Origin: Chloroflexota bacterium
GTDB taxonomy: Bacteria > Chloroflexota > Anaerolineae > Promineifilales > Promineifilaceae
Length of the DNA stretch: 5,064 nt
Assembly (NCBI GenBank): GCA_030599405.1
Contig: JAUVOB010000156.1
Coordinates: 1-5,064, forward strand
Direction of reading: 5' to 3'
Each line of letters begins with the position of its first letter. The stretch's first letter is position 1. The notes under the pieces were generated by a model. That model worked only from the letters and a program-made list of their open reading frames with translations. It did no database searches and had not been told where the DNA came from. A program made the position numbers and the translations under genes. This document shows positions 1-5,064 of this stretch, piece by piece.

Positions 1-48
1 ATCCATATACGCCCTCGCAAGAGAAATTGGATCGGCGACGCCAATAGA

Positions 49-1599
49 ATGGACCTGGCGATCACGGTTACTGGTACTCAACAATCAGCATCCACGAGTT
101 CGGCATATTCCCAGAAAAGCACGATTCCAAGATGGTTGCCATTGCTTCTGTTGATGCTCTGCTGTGTGGGTTTTATCTTATTCTCGCTCGTTGTTTATCC
201 TGAGTTGAAGCCGATCCTGTTTCCAACAGCAACATTAATACCTACGCCAACGCCAGAGAATACACCAACAGCGACGCCAGATTTCCCCGCAACCCAAACA
301 GCAACGAGGGTGATCTGGCTAGAGTTGGATGACGATAGCGATGGTTTGAAGAATGCCCTCGAGATCGAACTGGGCACTTCTCCAATGTCGAAGGATACCG
401 ATAATGATGGCCTATCCGACTTTGACGAACATACGCGATACGACACCGATCCCCTGAATCATGATACGGACGGAGATACGCTTGAGGATGGCGCTGAGGT
501 ATCTGATGCTTGTAAGAGCCCAATAAACAATGATACCGATCTAGACGGCATCCCAGACAACCTTGATCCAGATTCTTGTGCCGGTGTGACGCCGACGGCT
601 TCCCCAGTCACCGGTTTTGCCCTGGGCGGTCAAGTGAACAATTCACTTGATAACCTGGCTGTCATGCAGGAAGCCGGCATGAGTTGGGTAAAAGTACAGC
701 ATCGATACAGTATTGACGCCGATCCAACCTCAACCATGCAGGACGCCGCCAAATTCAAGGAACAGGGTTTCAAAGTCCTCCTTAGCGTGGTCGGAAATCG
801 TGATGAGTTAGAGAGGGGAGGCGCGAACTACGTCCGTGCCTTCGCCGAGTTTCTAGGCAAGATTGCCCCTGTAGCGGACGGCATCGAAGTGTGGAACGAG
901 CCAAATATCCAGAATGAGTGGCCTGTCGGGCAGATAAGCGGACTGGCATACTCAGATATGCTTAGACAGGCATATGGATCCATCAAGGCAGCCAATCCTC
1001 TTACGATCGTCATCAGCGCGGCGCCGGCGCCTACAGGTACAAATAACGAAACTGTGATGTCGGACGACCGGTTCATTCAAGAAATGATGAACTCAAATGC
1101 GGCTAACTACATGGACTGCATCGGTATTCATTACAACGTCGGCGCGACACCGCCGGCCGATACCAGCGGCCATCCCTATGACAGCAATGGTCATTACTCC
1201 TGGTATTTTCTGACTATGCTGGATTTGTATTACGATACTTTCAATCCATCGAGCTCCACCGGTGGTGTTCCATTGTGCTTCACCGAAATCGGATTTCTAA
1301 CTGACGATGGATTTGATCTGACCCTAGCCCAAGCAGGGGCGAGTAACTTTCTGTTCGCCGAAGCCAACTCGATATTTGATCAGGGAGTTTGGCTGTCAGA
1401 TGCCCTTCAGCGATCCTGCAGAAGTGGCAAGGTTTTACTTTTTATTGTGTGGAATGTCGATTTCACCAACTATGGACAAGATCCTCAGGCCGGCTACGCG
1501 TTATTGCGTCCAGACGGCAAGTGTCCAACTTGCGAACGGCTCAACCAGGCGGTAGGCACTTTAATAGGCGAAGGGTGCATGTCGCGCCCTTCCAGGTAA
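49..1599 (+). CDS. Membrane-anchored protein with calcium-binding repeats and a GH-A-like glycoside hydrolase domain (start uncertain)
   Basis: Probable surface glycoside hydrolase; substrate unknown. Seen in the 516-residue reading from ATG 49: a short polar N-terminus, one hydrophobic span at about residues 29-50 preceded by Arg28, a Thr/Pro-rich spacer at 57-87, four Asp-rich repeats at 94-173, a second short Thr/Pro spacer, then a globular domain at about 188-510. That domain carries WNEPN (Glu284) and TEIGF (Glu413), the spacing and context expected of the acid/base and nucleophile glutamates at the ends of beta-strands 4 and 7 of clan GH-A TIM barrels (GH5/GH39-like). A HYN motif (361-363) and a late Trp in IVWN (466-469) also fit. 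Expected topology is N-in with the catalytic part outside. Cysteines 155, 177, 357, 410, 457, 492, 495 and 510 could form disulfides. The frame has no stop from position 1 to 48 and ATG 49 has no good ribosome site, so the gene may begin upstream of the window. It could also be a non-enzymatic GH-like fold. Confidence 0.8.
   Translation: MDLAITVTGTQQSASTSSAYSQKSTIPRWLPLLLLMLCCVGFILFSLVVYPELKPILFPTATLIPTPTPENTPTATPDFPATQTATRVIWLELDDDSDGLKNALEIELGTSPMSKDTDNDGLSDFDEHTRYDTDPLNHDTDGDTLEDGAEVSDACKSPINNDTDLDGIPDNLDPDSCAGVTPTASPVTGFALGGQVNNSLDNLAVMQEAGMSWVKVQHRYSIDADPTSTMQDAAKFKEQGFKVLLSVVGNRDELERGGANYVRAFAEFLGKIAPVADGIEVWNEPNIQNEWPVGQISGLAYSDMLRQAYGSIKAANPLTIVISAAPAPTGTNNETVMSDDRFIQEMMNSNAANYMDCIGIHYNVGATPPADTSGHPYDSNGHYSWYFLTMLDLYYDTFNPSSSTGGVPLCFTEIGFLTDDGFDLTLAQAGASNFLFAEANSIFDQGVWLSDALQRSCRSGKVLLFIVWNVDFTNYGQDPQAGYALLRPDGKCPTCERLNQAVGTLIGEGCMSRPSR
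328..567 (+). repeat. Four thrombospondin-type-3-like calcium-binding repeats in the first gene
   Basis: Protein-level tandem repeat inside the first gene, residues 94-173. Four copies follow the pattern D-x-D-x-D-G-[LI]-x-[DN]-x-x-[ED]: residues 94-105, 116-127, 139-150 and 162-173. The third copy has Thr in place of the conserved Gly (DTDGDTLEDGAE). Such Asp loops bind Ca2+ in thrombospondin type 3 and related bacterial repeats, and typically form a rigid stalk between a membrane anchor and an outer domain. Calcium binding here is inferred from the motif. Confidence 0.8.
1570..1592 (+). other. Stem-loop at the 3' end of the first gene
   Basis: Seen directly: a 9-bp stem (1570-1578 with 1584-1592) closing a 5-base loop (ATGTC), with a single G-U wobble at 1576/1586 and otherwise Watson-Crick pairs, mostly G-C. 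It lies inside the last codons of the first gene, four bases before its TAA, and ends 29 bases before the ATG of the lipoprotein gene. No run of T follows, so it is not a standard intrinsic terminator. It could stabilise the upstream transcript or modulate expression of the next gene, or simply be chance. Confidence 0.5.
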
Positions 1600-1621
1600 A
1601 GTTTGAACTGTGGTGCCCAAT

Positions 1622-2515
1622 ATGAAGCGTCACCATTTATATCTATTTACCGGAGCCCTGCTGCTAAGTGGACTGGCATGCGGCACGTTCGGTGGAGCAG
1701 CACCTACAGAGCCGGTTGCAACGGTAACAACTGTCTCCACACCCACTCTTGCCCCAACAGCTCCTGCGCCGACCGTTGATCCCGGATCAATTGAGACTGT
1801 GACCGATGCGCCAACATTGGCGCCGACGGTTGAAGGAGCCCTTGGCACACAGCCAACTTCTGAGCCCGGGACTGGCGAAGAGGGAGGAAGTAATGGCAGT
1901 GGCAATGGTGGGTCATCGACATCGGCGGCTTGCCCGGCAGGTGGGCAGAATCTACTAGTAAATCCGAGTTTCGAGGGACAGTTCGTGCCCTATGGCGCGT
2001 TTGTTGAGCTCAATCATGCACCGCCCTGGATACCCTGGTGGAAAGATGGCGAGAACAACCAGCGGCCTGAATTCAAACCGGCCGAGATATCGGTGGCGGC
2101 GAACCGCGTGCACAGCGGCAATAGCGCTCAGCAATATTTCAAGAGTCACGGCATGTTCAAAGCGGGTCTGCAACAATCGGTTTTGGGCGTGCCGCCAGGT
2201 AGCCACCTTCAATTTAGTGCTCACGGTCAAGCCTGGTCATGCGAAGAGGCCAGTATGTGTCGGGACGGCAGCTCAGTGAACCCTGCCAATATGCTAATGC
2301 GCGTTGGAATCGATCCAAAAGGCGGGACTGACCCGTTCAGCAACGCAATCATATGGTCTGCTTACTTCAACCCATTGGACCAGTGGCAGGTCGCTTGTAT
2401 CGAGGCCACTGCCGAGGCGGAAACTGTTACGGTATATCTGTGGGCTTCGCCTGATGGTCCTCGTCAGAACCAGGACGTATATTGGGACGATGCCAGTTTG
2501 GTTCTACTACCATGA
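1622..2515 (+). CDS. Lipoprotein with Pro/Thr-rich stalk and carbohydrate-binding-like domain
   Basis: Probable surface lipoprotein of 297 residues. ATG 1622 gives an ideal N-terminus: basic MKRHH, a hydrophobic core, then SGLAC with the lipidated cysteine at 20. GTG 1610 and GTG 1613 in the same frame would only add four or three residues and are less likely. A weak GGTG (1612-1615) is the only ribosome-site candidate. Residues 21-103 are low complexity: Thr/Pro/Ala with PTLAPT at 41-46 and again at 64-69, then a Gly/Ser/Asn-rich stretch. Residues 108-297 form one domain starting NLLVNPSFEG and ending VYWDDASLVLL, the hallmark start and end of CBM4/9-like and related galactose-binding-like jelly rolls. 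Cys207 and Cys213 might pair. The gene follows the glycosidase-like gene by 22 bases and is probably cotranscribed with it, which suggests a glycan-related role at the surface. The ligand cannot be read from sequence. Confidence 0.82.
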   Translation: MKRHHLYLFTGALLLSGLACGTFGGAAPTEPVATVTTVSTPTLAPTAPAPTVDPGSIETVTDAPTLAPTVEGALGTQPTSEPGTGEEGGSNGSGNGGSSTSAACPAGGQNLLVNPSFEGQFVPYGAFVELNHAPPWIPWWKDGENNQRPEFKPAEISVAANRVHSGNSAQQYFKSHGMFKAGLQQSVLGVPPGSHLQFSAHGQAWSCEEASMCRDGSSVNPANMLMRVGIDPKGGTDPFSNAIIWSAYFNPLDQWQVACIEATAEAETVTVYLWASPDGPRQNQDVYWDDASLVLLP

Positions 2516-2531
2516 AACCAAATCTGCCCGT

Positions 2532-2560
2532 TTGCACCCCAGGTACCTTACCTCTATACT
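2532..2560 (+). promoter_or_regulatory. Possible sigma70-type promoter for the VWA-FHA gene
   Basis: TATACT at 2555-2560 matches five of six bases of the -10 consensus. TTGCAC at 2532-2537 is a poor -35 (three of six), but the spacer is exactly 17 bases. Transcription would begin near 2567, leaving a leader of about 100 bases before ATG 2671. The 155-base gap otherwise contains no gene. Short matches like this occur often by chance. Confidence 0.25.
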
Positions 2561-2652
2561 GTCGAAAGAGCGTCAATCAGCTCTTCTGCGCTGAATTATC
2601 GGTCGTATTAGACGAGCCATAATGAGGCAATCGCAGGCGGTTTCGCGCCAAC

Positions 2653-2658
2653 AAAGGA
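2653..2658 (+). promoter_or_regulatory. Ribosome-binding-site candidate for the VWA-FHA gene
   Basis: AAAGGA at 2653-2658 is the only Shine-Dalgarno-like sequence near a start in this window. The gap to ATG 2671 is 12 bases, rather long. It supports ATG 2671, and there is no alternative: the frame meets a TGA at 2623 and no other start codon lies between. Confidence 0.4.
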
Positions 2659-2670
2659 TCAAATATATAC

Positions 2671-4770
2671 ATGGCTGATTCAGATAAAAGCGGAAAACTG
2701 CATCGAATACTCTCACCCAAATCAACCACGTTCTGTTTGCTGGTCTTTATCCTGTTTTCACTTGTAATCGGCGGTCAGGTTGCTATGGCACAGGACCAAC
2801 CGGTCATCGTTGTGACGGGATCGGATGTCTCTGAATTCCCGATCGTGCGTTTAACCATCATCGCGGTAGATAGCGAGGGCAACCGGCTTGAGTTCCTTCC
2901 AGGACTGGCGGTGAGCGAAGACGGATCACCAGCGACAATACTAGACCTCGGCGAGACTCTAGCTGGATTCGAGTACATCTTCGTAATCGACGCAAATGAG
3001 ACGTACAACGATACGGATCAACCAGGCGGATTGACACGCCGGGAGATGGTTAGAGATAGCATTGTTGAATTCGCCAACAGCTTCATGAATCAGGCGCAAC
3101 TAGATAGGGTTAGCATCATCGTGCCCGGCGAAGAAGGGGCCGCGGTGCTGGTCGATAGGACCCAATTCCATACGTCGTTGATTAATGAGATCAACTTCTA
3201 TGAACCCGAGATTCTGGCCGAAACGCCCCTTAACGATATGTTGAACCAGGCCCTAGATCGAGCCGGAGAAAGCCGTAGTGAAGGACGCGCGCAAGCCATC
3301 ATCCTCTTCACAGATGCGGGACAGTTAAGTGATCAGCTCGAATACGAAACGATAACGGCTAAAGCCCAGGAAATAGGTGTTCCTATCTTCTCGGTAATTC
3401 TAGGGGCGCGTGCGGATGAAAGCGAGATCGAAAATGTTTCACTGTTAGGTGAACCGACAGGTGGTAGCTACCTTCATCTAGAGGAGATCGCCAGCGTGAT
3501 CCCATTATTTGCTTTGCTAGAAAATAACGGTAGGCAACATCTAATAGAATATCGGTCGCAGATTTCGACAACCGGCGATCATACTGTAACCGTCGAGGCG
3601 ACCGGAGCAGCTGGCTCTCTTGATGTTAGCGTTGATATTGCACCGCCGGCCGTTGAGATGGCGGTCGACAATAGTTTACCGATTCGGCGCGTTCTAGACT
3701 CTGCCGATGCCCCAATTACAGATGCTGAGCCAGCCGGCCAACCAATTGTGGCCCGAGTCACCTGGCCTGATGGCTATCCTCGGGCCGTAACCCAGGCGGC
3801 GCTCCTGGTCGATGGGGTTGAGCAAACAGTCGTACAGGATCCAGAGCTCAATGATATTGGTCTTTTATCAATAGAATGGGATTTAACGGATATCGACGAG
3901 GGCACCTATGCGCTGGTGGTACGCGCTACCGACGAACTTGGCATCGAGGGAGAAAGTGAAGAGTTGCCGATGAACGTAGAGGTAGCTCGACCTGCACCGC
4001 CAGTCGAAACCGTGGTTGCAGTCCAGCCGACAGCAGTACCGGTGGAACCGGTAGAGGAAGAGACCTCAGCTCTTATCGACAACATTGGTGTTATTGGCAT
4101 CGTCGTCGGAGCGGCAGCGCTGCTTGCTTTATTCTTCGTGGTGGTTGTCGCGATTGTGCTTCTCCGACGTCGTAGACCAACATCCGGAGCCGTTGTGATG
4201 CCGGTTGCTGCCCAAGCTAGCGCTGATGCTACCCAGGTCATGATGCCGGCCTTTGCGGTGCCAAAAGTCGCGACTGCCTACTTGGAACCCTTGGAGAAAG
4301 CTCCAGAGCATACCGGAATGATCGCTGTTTCTGGTGAAAACGTTGCTATAGGTAGGGATGAGAATCTAGCCCAAATCGTGTTTGTCAACAAAAGCGTTTC
4401 TCGACTACACGCACGGATCATGATGCGCGGTGGTATATACCAGTTATACGACGAAGGTAGCGCCAGCGGAACATATATCAATTACGAACAAGTTAGCCTG
4501 ACACCACAGAATATTCAGGATCAGGATGACGTTCACTTTGGGCAAGTACACGTGCGGTTTCATGTTTCTGGACCGGCTCAAGATGATGACTCGACGCAGA
4601 TCATGCAGGCGCCAGCAAGGCCTGCCGCAGCTCCTCCACCGGTGAGCGACGACATGAGCACGCAACCCTTTATGCCTAATCAGCCTCCAGCAGCTGGACA
4701 GCCGCCCGCTCCTGAAGACGACGAGGATGATACGTCTACGCAACCCTACATGCCGCATAGCCCGAGGTAA
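2671..4770 (+). CDS. Transmembrane protein: extracytoplasmic VWA and Ig-like domains, cytoplasmic FHA domain
   Basis: Probable membrane receptor or scaffold of 699 residues. Seen: a signal peptide with hydrophobic core 21-37 and a likely cut after AMA (residue 40); a beta-rich segment 44-95 resembling the region preceding VWA in VWFA-related proteins (EDG at 83-85); a VWA domain at about 101-285 with FVIDANET, ETPL (Thr185) and LFTDAG (Asp215); an Ig-like segment at about 325-440; a Pro/Val/Glu linker; a membrane span at about 472-498 followed by four Arg (499-502); an FHA domain at about 550-632; and an acidic Pro-rich tail. Positive-inside logic puts VWA outside and FHA inside. The FHA keeps GR (561-562), SRLH (577-580) and GTYIN (600-604), so it should bind phosphothreonine. 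The VWA MIDAS is altered (D-A-N-E-T in place of DxSxS). The PP2C gene 101 bases downstream fits a Ser/Thr phosphorylation circuit. The extracellular ligand is unknown. Domain calls are firm; the receptor role is inference. Confidence 0.88.
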   Translation: MADSDKSGKLHRILSPKSTTFCLLVFILFSLVIGGQVAMAQDQPVIVVTGSDVSEFPIVRLTIIAVDSEGNRLEFLPGLAVSEDGSPATILDLGETLAGFEYIFVIDANETYNDTDQPGGLTRREMVRDSIVEFANSFMNQAQLDRVSIIVPGEEGAAVLVDRTQFHTSLINEINFYEPEILAETPLNDMLNQALDRAGESRSEGRAQAIILFTDAGQLSDQLEYETITAKAQEIGVPIFSVILGARADESEIENVSLLGEPTGGSYLHLEEIASVIPLFALLENNGRQHLIEYRSQISTTGDHTVTVEATGAAGSLDVSVDIAPPAVEMAVDNSLPIRRVLDSADAPITDAEPAGQPIVARVTWPDGYPRAVTQAALLVDGVEQTVVQDPELNDIGLLSIEWDLTDIDEGTYALVVRATDELGIEGESEELPMNVEVARPAPPVETVVAVQPTAVPVEPVEEETSALIDNIGVIGIVVGAAALLALFFVVVVAIVLLRRRRPTSGAVVMPVAAQASADATQVMMPAFAVPKVATAYLEPLEKAPEHTGMIAVSGENVAIGRDENLAQIVFVNKSVSRLHARIMMRGGIYQLYDEGSASGTYINYEQVSLTPQNIQDQDDVHFGQVHVRFHVSGPAQDDDSTQIMQAPARPAAAPPPVSDDMSTQPFMPNQPPAAGQPPAPEDDEDDTSTQPYMPHSPR
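4228..4755 (+). repeat. Four dispersed [AS]-T-Q short motifs flanking the FHA domain
   Basis: Protein-level repeat in the cytoplasmic part of the VWA-FHA protein. Copies: ATQVMMP (520-526), STQIMQ (641-646), STQPFMP (663-669) and STQPYMP (689-695). The last three follow acidic residues (DDD, DDM, DDT) and lie in the tail after the FHA domain; the first lies between the membrane span and the FHA domain. The threonines at 521, 642, 664 and 690 are plausible phosphorylation sites, hence possible ligands for an FHA domain in the same or another molecule. This function is inferred from spacing and context. Confidence 0.55.
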
Positions 4771-4871
4771 TAACGAATCGTCCTGTATTTTCAATCCCTT
4801 AATACACTGATACCTCGTAGAGTTACGGTAATGCTAGGCATGTTGTCAAATCTAGTTGGTCGCTAAAGACT

Positions 4872-5064
4872 ATGGAACCTGTTGCTATCACAACCGAGCT
4901 GAATGTCGGCCAAAAATCGCACGAGGGAATGAGCGGTAAGGCAAACGAAGATTCGCTTGGCGTGTTCGCTTGGAAATATGAGAACCGTCACAAATTGATT
5001 TTGGGAGTCGTGGCGGATGGTGTAGGTGGGCAAATTGCGGGTGAGGTAGCCAGCCGCCTGGCAG
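4872..5064 (+). CDS. PP2C-family Ser/Thr protein phosphatase (N-terminal part, cut by window end)
   Basis: Start of a metal-dependent protein phosphatase that would remove phosphate from Ser/Thr in the cytoplasm. Sixty-four codons are present before the window ends. Two diagnostic PP2C blocks are visible: KANEDSLGVF (residues 23-32), whose Asp belongs to the metal site and is normally preceded by an Arg/Lys phosphate-binding region, and VVADGVGGQIAGEVAS (46-61), carrying the central metal-binding DG and the GG-x-x-AGE-x-AS helix start. The frame is closed upstream by TAG at 4818 and ATG 4872 is the first usable start. No clear Shine-Dalgarno sequence is seen. There is no signal peptide, as expected for a cytoplasmic enzyme. 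The 101-base gap after the FHA gene contains no clear terminator, so cotranscription is possible. Bacterial PP2C genes are often next to FHA proteins and Hanks-type kinases; the kinase, if any, is outside the window. Confidence 0.9.
   Translation, partial: MEPVAITTELNVGQKSHEGMSGKANEDSLGVFAWKYENRHKLILGVVADGVGGQIAGEVASRLA

Noticed and set aside
229..309. Thr/Pro-rich coding repeats considered as a DNA repeat or CRISPR-like array
   Set aside because: The repetition comes from Thr-Pro codons of a protein spacer; unit length varies and there are no distinct spacers.
2541..2548. Palindrome AGGTACCT in the gap before the VWA-FHA gene
   Set aside because: An 8-base palindrome is common by chance, and it sits alone without a second copy that would suggest an operator.
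2304..2594. 96-codon + strand frame overlapping the end of the lipoprotein gene
   Set aside because: Most of it is an alternative frame of the conserved jelly-roll domain; the translation shows no domain and its end has no supporting context.
2636..2649. Short inverted repeat GGCG/CGCC before the VWA-FHA gene
   Set aside because: Only four base pairs and no T run; too weak for a terminator or regulatory hairpin.
2622..2678. 18-codon frame starting at ATG 2622 and overlapping the start of the VWA-FHA gene
   Set aside because: No ribosome site, no recognisable product and a length expected by chance; leader peptide function cannot be supported.
4444..4794. 116-codon open frame on the minus strand opposite the FHA region, and similar minus-strand frames elsewhere
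   Set aside because: They lie entirely or nearly so over well-supported + strand genes, their translations are rich in Arg/Ser/His or low complexity, and none shows a recognisable domain or start signal.
4811..4830. Imperfect hairpin between the VWA-FHA and PP2C genes considered as a terminator
   Set aside because: Seven pairs with a two-base bulge, A/T-rich in the upper stem, and no T run after it.
4843..4871. TTGTCA at 4843-4848 considered as a -35 element for the phosphatase gene
   Set aside because: No acceptable -10 box at the right distance before ATG 4872.

Overview
The window reads as a piece of a bacterial chromosome carrying four protein genes, all on the + strand. Three of them encode proteins that are exported or anchored in the membrane. 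The Thr/Pro-rich spacers next to the membrane anchors, the calcium-repeat plus glycosidase architecture, the lipoprotein, the exported VWA protein with a cytoplasmic FHA domain, the weak Shine-Dalgarno sequences and the roughly balanced base composition together suggest Chloroflexota, probably an Anaerolineae-like lineage. That assignment is inference from protein style; there is no rRNA or other marker here.

Layout. Positions 49-1599: a membrane-anchored protein with a Thr/Pro linker, four thrombospondin-type-3-like calcium repeats and a clan GH-A-like TIM-barrel domain that keeps both catalytic glutamate motifs. Its reading frame is open to the left edge of the window, so the true start may lie outside. 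Positions 1622-2515: a lipoprotein with a low-complexity stalk and a carbohydrate-binding-like jelly-roll domain, 22 bases downstream of the first gene. A 9-bp hairpin sits at the very end of the first gene. Positions 2516-2670: a 155-base gap with a possible promoter. Positions 2671-4770: a signal peptide, extracytoplasmic VWA domain, Ig-like domain, one membrane span, a cytoplasmic FHA domain and an acidic Pro-rich tail with repeated STQ motifs. Positions 4872-5064: the first 64 codons of a PP2C-type protein phosphatase, cut by the window end.

Working together (inference). FHA domains bind phosphothreonine and PP2C enzymes remove it, so the last two genes look like parts of a Hanks-type Ser/Thr phosphorylation circuit. 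The FHA protein would span the membrane, with a ligand-binding VWA domain outside. The first two genes would supply surface proteins that act on or bind glycans. The attractive hypothesis is a transmembrane sensor linking the cell surface to cytoplasmic phosphosignalling. No kinase gene is visible; if there is one, it lies outside the window, perhaps next to the phosphatase.
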